From Echinicola strongylocentroti (lineage in GTDB: Bacteria > Bacteroidota > Bacteroidia > Cytophagales > Cyclobacteriaceae), in NCBI RefSeq assembly GCF_003260975.1, contig NZ_CP030041.1:558001-622000 (forward strand): DNA of 64,000 nt, in the 5' to 3' direction. This document shows, piece after piece, positions 18,128 to 27,030 of this stretch (position 1 is the first letter of the stretch; the number at the start of each line of letters is the position of its first letter). Below the pieces are notes generated by a model. The model had not been told where the DNA came from, did no database searches, and was given only the letters and a program-made list of their open reading frames with translations. The translations under genes and the position numbers were made by a program.

Positions 18128-19571
18128 TTTTACGTTCTTGTATGGTTGTTCCATTGGGTTTGGGACCAGGAAAGTAGTAAGGCTGCTTGTACAGCTTTTG
18201 CTCATCGCCTTGTGCTTCCATCCAGTGGTCCAATTGCTTTTTCATTTTTGCCACTAGGGGCTGATATGCCGCTTCATTGGCGAGATTGTGCTGTTCGTTG
18301 GGGTCATTGGCGAGGTCGTAAAACTCCACTGCTGGACGGACAAAATACCGCTGGACCACCGCAGCGGCCAAGGGATCCTGAGCGGCTTGCTCCTCCCAAC
18401 TGTCCCAAAAAGCTCCCGCTCCGTCCTTACGCAAAATATCCGAATGATTGGTGTGATAGGCATTGGGTGTCAGGTTGATGATGAGCTTGTATCGCTCATC
18501 ACGAATACTGCGCATCGGATACACGTTGAAGTTGCCATCACCAGTGTGGGTGGTGTAGATTTCATCCCTAAAATCATTGGTATTCCCTTTTAGCACTTCC
18601 AAAAAGGACTTCCCGTCCAATTTTTGGGGAATTTCACTATCTGAAACATCCAGCAGTGTGGGCAAAATATCCACCCAACTGACCATCGCACCTGTTCTGG
18701 ATCCAGGGGTAATTTTACCAGGCCACTTTACGATTAATGGTGTCCGGATACCGGCATCATACAGGTTCCACTTCCCAAATGGCCACTGTGCTCCATGGTC
18801 ACTGGTAAAGAGTGTAAGGGTATTGTCTCCCAACATGTCATCGAAGTAATCCAAAACCTGGCCCATTTCACTATCCATTCCGCTCACATCGGTATAATAC
18901 CGCGCCCGATGCTCTCGAGTAGTTTTGGTGTTAATATAATAAGGGGGCAAGTCCACTTCCCCGGGATCATACTCCAGCTTATCGGTCCACCAAACATGTG
19001 GCCTCCGGTCTCCTACAAAAATGCAGACAGGCCCTTCTACCTTGGTACTATCAAAGTAACCGCTGATATTATCGTACAGGTTTACCTGCTCATCATGGTG
19101 AAAGTCAAAACCGCACTTTTCATTCCCTCCATAATGGGCGACCTTTCCAAAAGCAAAAACGGAATAACCATTGTCCTTAAGCTGGTCGATCAAATACGGA
19201 ATAGCTGGTTTGGGGTATGCATGATTTACCTCTGCGCCATTCCTGGCCGGCATCAGACCCGTTAACAAAGCAGCCCTACTTGGTGCACAGGAAGGTGACG
19301 CCACAAAAGCATTGTCAAAGGTCATTCCTTCTTGGCTCAGTTTTTCAAGTATTGGCGTCTTCACCACCTCTGCTCCATACACCGACACATCCAAATACCC
19401 AAGGTCATCGGATAGATAAACGATCATATCGGGTTGTTGCCTAGCTGCTGATTTGGGAATGATGAAAACACTCAACAGCAAGCAATATCCACAAATGGAT
19501 ATTACACGCCAAAGGCCTCTCGAAACAGGCTGAATAAAGGTGGTGGTACTTTTTAGGTTATTTGGTTTCAT
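18117..19571 (-). CDS. Secreted sulfatase, heparan N-sulfatase-like (type I)
   Basis: This 484-residue sulfatase has a signal sequence (hydrophobic about 23-39), MIVYLSDDLGYLDVSVYG with metal-binding Asp55 and Asp56, and a canonical formylglycine motif C-A-P-S-R (Cys95) followed by AALLTGLMPARNG. Later blocks are FGKVAHYGG, TLFTSDHGAQWPFGKWNLYD and GIRTPLIVKWPG. These resemble sulfamidase-like sulfatases of PULs. It follows susD after 269 bases and is coupled to the GH43 gene by an 11-base overlap. Unlike the second sulfatase of the operon, its maturation motif is standard. The glycan and position attacked are unknown. Confidence 0.9.
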   Translation of the reverse strand: MKPNNLKSTTTFIQPVSRGLWRVISICGYCLLLSVFIIPKSAARQQPDMIVYLSDDLGYLDVSVYGAEVVKTPILEKLSQEGMTFDNAFVASPSCAPSRAALLTGLMPARNGAEVNHAYPKPAIPYLIDQLKDNGYSVFAFGKVAHYGGNEKCGFDFHHDEQVNLYDNISGYFDSTKVEGPVCIFVGDRRPHVWWTDKLEYDPGEVDLPPYYINTKTTREHRARYYTDVSGMDSEMGQVLDYFDDMLGDNTLTLFTSDHGAQWPFGKWNLYDAGIRTPLIVKWPGKITPGSRTGAMVSWVDILPTLLDVSDSEIPQKLDGKSFLEVLKGNTNDFRDEIYTTHTGDGNFNVYPMRSIRDERYKLIINLTPNAYHTNHSDILRKDGAGAFWDSWEEQAAQDPLAAAVVQRYFVRPAVEFYDLANDPNEQHNLANEAAYQPLVAKMKKQLDHWMEAQGDEQKLYKQPYYFPGPKPNGTTIQERKNEH

Positions 19572-19732
19572 TGTGTAATGGTACTGGTCATTGGTCTAAA
19601 ATTTAAAGATGCTGATTCCATCGCTGGATAGCTGCCATAAATCTTTCAATTACTATCAAAAATTCGTCAAAACCGCTAATTATTGGTAGGATAGGCTAGA
19701 AAACAGGTATGTCATTAAGCCTACCTGTTCCC

Positions 19733-19835
19733 TAACAACCCCACCTAACCTCCCCGCCGTGGCGGGGAGGATTCTCATGTCTCATGTCTCAATACTCAAG
19801 TCTCATATCTCCAGATTAACATCTCAAGACTAGTC
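19733..19835. repeat. Dispersed repeat with GC-rich hairpin after susD
   Basis: AACAACCCCACCTAACC precedes a strong hairpin CTCCCCGCC/GGCGGGGAG (about 19752-19770) and then CTCATGTCTCAA-type sequence. The same block, with hairpin loop TAAAA, occurs at about 10559-10650. Lying at the susD 3' end it may protect or attenuate the transcript of the minus-strand PUL operon; the stem lacks a T-run. Confidence 0.6.
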
Positions 19836-19840
19836 TCCCC

Positions 19841-21304
19841 TTAATACCCATCATTCTGCACCAGCATCTCATTGGCATCTAGGGCCGCTTGGGGAATCGG
19901 GAAAAGCACATGGGTAGGCTTGGCATTGGTAACTCCCCGATCAATGGCAGAAGACACAAAAGTCCCCATCCTGATCTGGTCTTCACGGCGTTTGCCTTCG
20001 GTATAAAACTCCCAAGCCCGCTCATTGAGCAAGTGCTTCCTTAATTGTACAGTAGAAGTGAAATCACTCAACTCCAACGGATCCAGCTCAGCCCGCTCCC
20101 TGACCATATTGATCAGATCGATAGAGGTTTGATTAGGGCCATTCAGCTCATTGAGGGCTTCCGCCCGGCTCAGGAGAATATCCGAATAGCGCACTCCTGG
20201 CACATCATTACCATGCTCATTGCCAAGTCCATTGGGATCAGGCCAATATTTCAAAGAACGGGTATTGTTGTTGTTCAGCAAAGAAACGGTATTTCCTTGG
20301 CCATTGATATAGCTGTCGATGATCAGGTCCATTCTCGCATCGCCTTCTTCAAAGGAATTGTAAAAGCTATCATACAATCGGTACTGTGCTGCCCAATTCC
20401 TCCAAGAGGTCAAGAAAGTCAATCCTGTTTTGGGATCGTTGGCAAATCCTTCTGGAAATGCCCCATTGATATAGTTGTTTCCGGGACTATTGGCGATCTG
20501 GGGATATGCTAGGATAAACTCCGAATTTCGCTCGTTTTCTACCCTAAAAAGCATCGCATAATCAGGATACAGACTATAATCCCCCATATCCATCACCTCC
20601 TGGGCCATATCGGCAGCTTTTTGCCATTGTTTGGTATTGAGATAAAACTTTGTCAAAAGTGCTCTGGCACCTCCGTTTGTGGCACGGCCATAGGCTTGTT
20701 CTTCACCTGGTGCCGGCAGACTGGGAATCACCGCAAGCAGCTCTGACTCTATAAACTGCCGCATATCTTCTTCCGAAGGTCGAGCCAAGTAAATTTCATC
20801 ATCTGGACTTTGCCGTAACGGCACCGGACCAAACCAAGAATGCAGATAGTAATAGCTCAACGCCCTTACAAATCTCGCTTCAGCAGCATAAGTTTGTTTC
20901 AGCTCATCTCCAATATTGGCCGCTTCCACATTTTCCAATACTACATTGGCATTTCGGATGGCACGATATGGCTTCAACCACATATCACCGTACATCCAGC
21001 CCACCGAGGCATCCCAGGTGAAGTCGATCATCAGGACGGCAGTCCGGTTTTCACCTCCGCCAGTTTCCCATTCGATATCGGTGCACCATTCTTCGATATT
21101 CCGCACGCTGTGGTGGGAGTAGCCGTTTAGGTATCCCTCTGCATAGGCCGCGTCCAAGGTGGATTTCATTCCCTCTTGGGTGGTAAGGAAATTTTCCGGG
21201 GCCATTTGGGAGTATAGTTCCTCGTCCAGCATATCCGAACAAGCGCACATCATTCCCATCCCCAGTGCGATCAGTTTATATTTTAGTATTTTCATTGTTT
21301 TCAT
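19841..21304 (-). CDS. SusD-like outer-membrane glycan-binding lipoprotein (RagB/SusD family)
   Basis: This surface lipoprotein of 487 residues acts as the lid of the SusC transporter and binds the target glycan. The signal ends in MGMMCACSD, with Cys22 (or Cys20) as lipid site. SusD blocks include NFLTTQEGMKSTLDAAYAEG, the TPR-like helices AEARFVRALSYYYLHSWFG, ATNGGARALLTKFYLNTKQW, and the C-terminal VRYSDILLSRAEALNELNGP and LLNERAWEFYTEGKRREDQI. The gene starts 12 bases after the SusC stop, in the standard order. Binding specificity in this family is not readable from sequence. Confidence 0.95.
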   Translation of the reverse strand: MKTMKILKYKLIALGMGMMCACSDMLDEELYSQMAPENFLTTQEGMKSTLDAAYAEGYLNGYSHHSVRNIEEWCTDIEWETGGGENRTAVLMIDFTWDASVGWMYGDMWLKPYRAIRNANVVLENVEAANIGDELKQTYAAEARFVRALSYYYLHSWFGPVPLRQSPDDEIYLARPSEEDMRQFIESELLAVIPSLPAPGEEQAYGRATNGGARALLTKFYLNTKQWQKAADMAQEVMDMGDYSLYPDYAMLFRVENERNSEFILAYPQIANSPGNNYINGAFPEGFANDPKTGLTFLTSWRNWAAQYRLYDSFYNSFEEGDARMDLIIDSYINGQGNTVSLLNNNNTRSLKYWPDPNGLGNEHGNDVPGVRYSDILLSRAEALNELNGPNQTSIDLINMVRERAELDPLELSDFTSTVQLRKHLLNERAWEFYTEGKRREDQIRMGTFVSSAIDRGVTNAKPTHVLFPIPQAALDANEMLVQNDGY

Positions 21305-21316
21305 CGGTTTTCCTGT

Positions 21317-24300
21317 TTAAAATCCAAGTTTTACCCCTAGCAAGAATGACATCGCTGTAGGATAGGCATTATAATCGATCCGGATATTGGCATTGCCATT
21401 TGGGTTGACTGCCGGATCCACACCATCATACTTGGTGATGGTAAACAAATTGGTACCTGTCACGTACACCTGTGCATTGCGGAAGGTATTGCTCTGCATA
21501 GGAATGGTGTAGTTTAGCGTAACGGTATTCAACCGTAGATAAGAAGCATCCTGAATGGTGTAGGAGTTGACTTCTTTTTGTCCCTGCGCCGTTGGATTGA
21601 CAAAGGAAGGATATTCATTGGATGGATTTTCTGGTGTCCATCTGTTGAGGTAAGGCTCTGCAAACTTATTTCTTCTAAAGTTGATCGGGAAATAGGTATC
21701 CACAAGGTTATTGTTCAGCATGCTGATACCGTGTACCCCTTCGAAGAAAACATACAGACTGAATCCCTTGTACTCAAAGGTATTGGCTATAGAGTAAGTC
21801 AAGTCTGGGAATGAATTGCCCAGTACTTCCCTATCGTCAGCATTTACCGTTTGATCACCGTTGATATCACGGAATTTAAGATCTCCAGGCTCCACATTAT
21901 CAGTAGTTTGGTCAAAATCATCACCTTCCTGCCATACACCGTCTACTTGGTAGCCATAGAAGGAATACATCGGTAAACCCTCTTGGATTTTCCAAATCTG
22001 GTTGGCAAAACCTGCACCTCCACCAATAATCTGCCCTACTCCGCCAAGGCTGGTCACTTCATTTTTTATGGTAGCCAGATTAAGCGTTGTGGTCCATGTA
22101 AATTCCCCGTCAAAGTTGACCGAGGTGATGGCTGCCTCGATACCAGAATTCTTCACACTTCCTATATTGGTAATCCTGTTGGTATATCCTGTAGAGGTAG
22201 GGATGGGCAGGAAAAGGAGCATATCATAGGTATTCTTCCTAAAATAATCCAAACTACCAAAAACCCGGTCCCTAAACAGCCCAAAATCCAATCCGATGTC
22301 CCACTGCTCGGTAGTCTCCCACTTCAAGTCAGGATTGGGAATACGGGCAGGCTGGGTAGTGGATACTTTCTGATCATTGAAAACGGCATCAGGTCCAGGC
22401 ACGAAGGTACTGATGGAAAGATAGTTGCCTATTTCTTGGTTTCCGGTCTGCCCCCAGCTGGCCCTGAACTTGAAGGTACTCAAGGCCTCCAAATCCTGCA
22501 TAAAGGACTCTTCTTTCACCTTCCATGCAAAAGCACCAGATGGGAAATAACCGAATTTGTTGTTTTCACCAAACCTCGATGAACCATCTATCCGTAGTGT
22601 TCCTGTAAACAAGTACTTATCTTTCAAGGTATAGTTTACCCTGCCCAAATAAGAAAGCAAACGGTTGGTGGCCTTAAAGCTGTTGATATTGAACTGGGTA
22701 GGATCTCCCAAGCCGATATTGTCCGTACCGGTAGCATCAGAAGGAAAACTCTTGCCATGACTGGCAGTATTGGACATGGAGAATTTTTGGGTGGTCACCC
22801 CTGCCAGGGCGGTAAGATGATGGTCATCAAAGGTCTTGTCATAAGTCGTCGTCAATTCCATCAGGTAATTGGACTGCCGCTCTTGCAGAATGGTCGCGAT
22901 GCCACCGTTGGCCAGCCCATCCAAGGTCGAACGGTCGATGTACACATCCTTACGCTGATTGGTCACATCTGTTCCGAAATTCACCTTTACCGACCATTCT
23001 GGTAGAATTTTATAGTTGGCATACGTTACAGCCATATTACGATACCGCTCGATCATGGCATTTTTGCCGAAGGCCAAGGCCAACGGGTTATCGATAGAGA
23101 TATATGGAGAGATCCTATAGCGGCCATCATCCCCATAAATGCTCAATGTCGGGTCGAAATTATAGGCCGCATACAGGGCTCCATTGTTTTCATTCACTCC
23201 AAAGGACTGTGCAGGCACCTGATCATTTTCACTGAAAGAGGTATTCATGTTCAATCCCACCGTCAATCGATCCGAAAATTTGGTTTCGAGATTTAACCGG
23301 GCACTGTAGCGCTCAAAAGCAGAACTCTTGACCACTCCTTGTTGATTAAAGTAGTTCAGCGCAGCAAAGTAATTGGTTTTTTCATTGCCTCCTGAAAAAG
23401 ACAGGTTTTGATTGGTCACTGGTGCACTGGTACGGAAGAGTTCATCCTGCCAGTCCGTTCCGCCTTCTTCGATGATATCCACCGTTTGGTCGGCTATTCC
23501 GCCACCATCGGCAATGATATCGTTCATCACCATTTGGTATTCCGTTGCGCTAAGTACATCCAATCTATTGGCAATATTCTGGACACCTACATAGCCGTCA
23601 TAATTGATCCTCATCTGTCCGGATTTACCCTTTTTGGTAGTCACCATGATTACGCCATTGGCACCTCTGGCACCATAAATGGCCGTTGCGGAAGCATCCT
23701 TCAAAATCTCAATCGACTCAATGTCGTTGGGGTTTATAGCTGCCAATGGGTTGGTAGGTGATCGGGTATCAGGATAATTGCCTCCACCTCCAGCTGTCAT
23801 CGACGAATTGTCGATGGGCAATCCATCGATCACGTACAATGGCCCCGTACCGGCATTGACAGAACTGGCTCCTCGGATGCTGATGGAAACGCCTCCACCA
23901 GGTTCTGAGCTGTTTTGTACCACATTGACACCTGCGGCCTTGCCTTTCAGGAGCTGGTCCACAGAGGTATTGACACCTTGGTTTTGCTCATCTGATCGCA
24001 AGGAAACGACAGAACCTGTCAAATCACTCTTTTTCACAGTACCGTACCCTACCACTACCACTTCTTCCAAGGCTTGGGTATCCTCTTTCATGACCACGTC
24101 GATGCTGGTTTGGTTTCCGATCTGTACCCGCTGGGTCTCAAAACCGATAAAGGAAAATATCAACACATCTCCTTCTTCAGCTGTGATCTTATAGTTTCCT
24201 TCCAGGTCCGTAACGGTACCTTTTCCAGAACTTTCGATCTTGACGGTCAATCCCGGCAAGGCCATTCCCTCTTCATCGACTACTTTACCTTTGATGGTCA

Positions 24301-24700
24301 CTTCTGCAGCTTCTTTGATCGCTACTTTTTCGCTATTCTCATTTTCACTTACGTGAATATTGTTGTTGATCTGCGTAAAACTCAGACCACTTTCACGGGA
24401 CAAAATGACCAGCAAGTCATATACTGACCCTGTAAAACCATCAGAAACTACCCGCTGGCCAGTATCGATACCATTGGTATCAAAAGTGAATCTAAAGTCT
24501 GTCTTACGCTCCAAGTCATCCATAACTGCCTGCAGGGACTTATTCTGCAGACGGACATCCACACGCACATCTTCAATGGTCTTCCGCTGGGCATTTGAGG
24601 TATTGGCCAGCAATACCGTACAAAATACCAGCTGGATAAGGAACCCATATAAAACTCTCATAGACATCTTTATTAATTGTCTTAGTATCTTTTTTTGCAT
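21317..24700 (-). CDS. SusC-like TonB-dependent outer-membrane transporter with STN domain
   Basis: This 1127-residue transporter imports glycan oligosaccharides with its SusD partner. Order of domains: signal peptide (about 15-37), secretin/TonB N-terminal STN domain (45-118), carboxypeptidase-regulatory-like domain (about 134-208; TIKGKVVDEEGMALPG, VTDLEGNYKI), the box ALEEVVVVGYGTVKKS, plug (about 215-325; SIRGASSVNAGTGPLYVIDG, IEILKDASATAIYGARGANG) and a large barrel ending in a C-terminal Phe. The STN domain means it can signal to the FecR/ECF sigma pair encoded just upstream, so the PUL is likely induced through trans-envelope signalling by its own substrate. Confidence 0.96.
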   Translation of the reverse strand: MQKKILRQLIKMSMRVLYGFLIQLVFCTVLLANTSNAQRKTIEDVRVDVRLQNKSLQAVMDDLERKTDFRFTFDTNGIDTGQRVVSDGFTGSVYDLLVILSRESGLSFTQINNNIHVSENENSEKVAIKEAAEVTIKGKVVDEEGMALPGLTVKIESSGKGTVTDLEGNYKITAEEGDVLIFSFIGFETQRVQIGNQTSIDVVMKEDTQALEEVVVVGYGTVKKSDLTGSVVSLRSDEQNQGVNTSVDQLLKGKAAGVNVVQNSSEPGGGVSISIRGASSVNAGTGPLYVIDGLPIDNSSMTAGGGGNYPDTRSPTNPLAAINPNDIESIEILKDASATAIYGARGANGVIMVTTKKGKSGQMRINYDGYVGVQNIANRLDVLSATEYQMVMNDIIADGGGIADQTVDIIEEGGTDWQDELFRTSAPVTNQNLSFSGGNEKTNYFAALNYFNQQGVVKSSAFERYSARLNLETKFSDRLTVGLNMNTSFSENDQVPAQSFGVNENNGALYAAYNFDPTLSIYGDDGRYRISPYISIDNPLALAFGKNAMIERYRNMAVTYANYKILPEWSVKVNFGTDVTNQRKDVYIDRSTLDGLANGGIATILQERQSNYLMELTTTYDKTFDDHHLTALAGVTTQKFSMSNTASHGKSFPSDATGTDNIGLGDPTQFNINSFKATNRLLSYLGRVNYTLKDKYLFTGTLRIDGSSRFGENNKFGYFPSGAFAWKVKEESFMQDLEALSTFKFRASWGQTGNQEIGNYLSISTFVPGPDAVFNDQKVSTTQPARIPNPDLKWETTEQWDIGLDFGLFRDRVFGSLDYFRKNTYDMLLFLPIPTSTGYTNRITNIGSVKNSGIEAAITSVNFDGEFTWTTTLNLATIKNEVTSLGGVGQIIGGGAGFANQIWKIQEGLPMYSFYGYQVDGVWQEGDDFDQTTDNVEPGDLKFRDINGDQTVNADDREVLGNSFPDLTYSIANTFEYKGFSLYVFFEGVHGISMLNNNLVDTYFPINFRRNKFAEPYLNRWTPENPSNEYPSFVNPTAQGQKEVNSYTIQDASYLRLNTVTLNYTIPMQSNTFRNAQVYVTGTNLFTITKYDGVDPAVNPNGNANIRIDYNAYPTAMSFLLGVKLGF

Positions 24701-24775
24701 AGTTTTAAATGTTTAAGTGATTACTGCTTAAGCTTCCTGTCTGTACCGTCCAAAGTTCACGACAGGAAAAAATGT

Positions 24776-24809
24776 TGGCAGTGGGGAATTTACAGATTCC
24801 TTGCTGCCA
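24776..24809 (-). terminator. Hairpin with T-run in the fecR-susC gap
   Basis: TGGCAG/CTGCCA closes an inner stem GGAAT/ATTCC with small internal loops. On the minus strand it is followed by AACATTTTTTCC, and on the plus strand by ACTTTTTTTGAC, so it could work in either direction. Its place suggests a terminator of the sigma/anti-sigma operon, or an attenuator before susC. Confidence 0.5.
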
Positions 24810-25057
24810 CTTTTTTTGACTAACTGGAATTGGGGATTTTCATGTTTGTGGGGATTAGGCTATGGGTTTATTAGTTATTTATTATTAAGCACTTAGGTAT
24901 TTGCTCATTGGCTTATTGCGTTTGGCCATGGTCGGCTATCGACAGCTCGTTACGAGGGTTTTGAAATCCCGAGCTTATGGTAATAGGGAACTCTACTCCC
25001 TGTCGCTTACTCAATCTGTCCCGATAAGTACCAAGAATATGGTTAACACCTCCCTTC
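24810..25057. other. Non-coding fecR-susC gap, distal part
   Basis: No gene is supported. It holds a GGGTTTTGAAATCCC hairpin at about 24957-24971 preceded by CTCGTTACGAG, both pieces of the hairpin-repeat family seen at 4711-4872. The susC promoter driven by the ECF sigma should lie in the whole gap but was not identified. Confidence 0.4.
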
Positions 25058-26122
25058 TTATTTTCTTCCTTTCATCAGCTTGACTTGCTTACCATCTATT
25101 TCATAATTGATACCTAGGGTCCTTTTGATTCCTTCCAAGACATTTTCGAGTGATTCATTTTTATATTCTCCAGAGTAAGCCCAAGAACGGCTGATGTGTG
25201 GATCGCAAGTGACGTCCACCCCGTACCAGTCGCTGATTTTTTGAATGATTTCTGCTCTATCAGATTTCCTGAAAACCAACACCTTATTCTTCCAACCGGT
25301 GACTTCCAGTGGGTCAAAACTCGTCAGGGAGAGTTCTCCGTTTGGCTGGACACTGAGCATTTCAGAAGGTTTGAGGATCACTTGATTACCTATTTCATCC
25401 TTCACCTTTACTTTTCCCGAGATCAAGGCCACCGCAAGGTCACCATCCAAAGGGTTACGTACGTTAAAAGTCGTCCCCATCACTTCTACTTGCGTATTGC
25501 CCAACTCTACGATAAATGGCCTACCGTCTTTCTTGATATCAAAAAATGCCTCCCCTTCTAGCTTTACCATACGCATGGAGTCTGAAAAATGCTCAGGAAA
25601 CGATAACTTACTGCTGGCATTAAGGCTGATCGTGCTGCCATCTCCCATCTTCAGCGTGGAGCGAACACCTGGTGGATTTTCGCTGATTTCCCATGCCACT
25701 TCTTGGACAGCTTCTACCGCTTGGGGCTCGACAATGTACACCTGGACCACCACCCAAATGCAAAAAGCAAACACGAGAGCAGCCGCTACTTTATGAAGTC
25801 CAAACCATGATCGCCAAGAAGATCGCTGCTGCTGCGATAAATCTTCATTTTCCAAGCGAGGATCCGATCGGAGGACATTCTCAAAAATTTCCAGGTAGGC
25901 ACTATCCGATAGTTGAGGTCTTTTTTCATAAGTCAGGGAACGTACCATAGAAGCTGCTTCCAAAACCATTTCCCTTTTGATGGCATTTTCGGCAATCCAC
26001 TTCTCCCAGAAGTGTCCCCCTTCCCCATCGGGATTTTTGGCCCAGGAAATAAAGAACTCATCTGCCAGGAAATCTTCCAGCTCATAATCCCTGTATTTCA
26101 ATATGTTTTTATCCTTGTTCAT
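25058..26122 (-). CDS. FecR-family anti-sigma factor
   Basis: This 354-residue inner-membrane regulator controls the ECF sigma encoded ten bases upstream. It has a cytoplasmic N-terminal sigma-binding part (about 1-105), one membrane segment (about 111-131), and a periplasmic FecR domain (about 155-250, with TLKMGDGSTISLNASSKLSF and EGEAFFDIKKDGRPFIVEL). A C-terminal DUF4974 domain follows (about 280-350; VFRKSDRAEIIQKISDWYGV, TLGINYEIDGKQV). Signal would come from the STN domain of the SusC protein. The architecture is complete and standard for Bacteroidota PULs. Confidence 0.95.
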   Translation of the reverse strand: MNKDKNILKYRDYELEDFLADEFFISWAKNPDGEGGHFWEKWIAENAIKREMVLEAASMVRSLTYEKRPQLSDSAYLEIFENVLRSDPRLENEDLSQQQRSSWRSWFGLHKVAAALVFAFCIWVVVQVYIVEPQAVEAVQEVAWEISENPPGVRSTLKMGDGSTISLNASSKLSFPEHFSDSMRMVKLEGEAFFDIKKDGRPFIVELGNTQVEVMGTTFNVRNPLDGDLAVALISGKVKVKDEIGNQVILKPSEMLSVQPNGELSLTSFDPLEVTGWKNKVLVFRKSDRAEIIQKISDWYGVDVTCDPHISRSWAYSGEYKNESLENVLEGIKRTLGINYEIDGKQVKLMKGRK

Positions 26123-26131
26123 GTAGTTGGT

Positions 26132-26752
26132 TCACTTTTTTAGAAAGACATCTTTCAAGCTGGCGAGTGCCCTGTATACGAGCTTTCTGGCAGATTTGAC
26201 ATCCGAAAAACCCATCACTTCTGCAATTTGGCTATAGCTCATTTCTTCTTCATAAAGCAGCAACAATGCTTGACGTTGTCTCACTGTCAGCTGGGCCAAT
26301 GCGTGCTTTACCCTCTTTTGCTGTCGTTCACGATGTTCGGATTCTATCAGGATCGTCTCTGGGGAGAGTGCAAGTGCAAAGGACTTTTTATAATGCATTT
26401 CATCAGCGTCCATGAGCTGCCCTCTTTCCTTCATTCTTTTAATGATTTCGCTGCGAATACATTTAAATAGGTATGACTTAATGCTACGGACTTCCCCAAG
26501 TCTTCCCCTTCTTTTTCGGAGATATATAAAAAGGTTCTGGATACAATCTTCTACCAAATGGGCGTCGCCACAGAACTGGTAACCAAAAGCAAATAAGTCG
26601 GAAGCGTAATTTTTATAGAGGAAACTGAAAGTGGACTCATTGCCTTTGTTAAAGGACGTCCATACCATTTCATCCGGCATTTCCAAGTACTCCTTTTCGG
26701 AATACCGGACTTGGTATTTATCAGTTTTTTCAGGTACTTTTCTGGGCTTCAT
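26132..26752 (-). CDS. ECF-type RNA polymerase sigma factor (PUL regulator)
   Basis: This 206-residue extracytoplasmic-function sigma factor has region 2 at about 40-85 (FSFLYKNYASDLFAFGYQF, DCIQNLFIYLRKRR) and region 4 at about 152-203 (LAQLTVRQRQALLLLYEEEM, SYSQIAEVMGFSDVKSARKL). It has an N-terminal extension of about 30 charged residues. It heads the leftward PUL: sigma, FecR, SusC, SusD, sulfatase, GH43, sulfatase. It should drive susC once released by FecR. Its own promoter lies in the 200 AT-rich bases upstream; no element was identified. Confidence 0.94.
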   Translation of the reverse strand: MKPRKVPEKTDKYQVRYSEKEYLEMPDEMVWTSFNKGNESTFSFLYKNYASDLFAFGYQFCGDAHLVEDCIQNLFIYLRKRRGRLGEVRSIKSYLFKCIRSEIIKRMKERGQLMDADEMHYKKSFALALSPETILIESEHRERQQKRVKHALAQLTVRQRQALLLLYEEEMSYSQIAEVMGFSDVKSARKLVYRALASLKDVFLKK

Positions 26753-26950
26753 CTCAATTTATATTTGGCTTTTTAGCCATCTCATAATATAAAGAGATAG
26801 AAAACTCCATAAACGACCCCACAAATCCGAAAAAAACTTTCAATAAATAAAACTTTTACTATTCCCGCAAAAAAAGAGTGTTTTCTTTAACGATTTAGCA
26901 GATATTTCAACCTGAAAATATAGCTTTCTCAACACTCATAAAAGAGCAAA

Positions 26951-26984
26951 AAAAAGAGGAAGCCGATTGGCTTCCTCTTTTTTT
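26951..26984 (-). terminator. Rho-independent terminator of the lower capsule operon
   Basis: GAGGAAGCC/GGCTTCCTC with loop GATT (26956-26977) is a perfect 9 bp stem, extended by A-T pairs. On the minus strand it is followed by eight T, 47 bases after the wzi-like gene stop. The stem is also T-flanked on the plus strand, so it may work in both directions. Confidence 0.88.
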
Positions 26985-27030
26985 CCATTGGGTCTAATAA
27001 TCTATCACTCAATCAAATCATAACCCTCTC

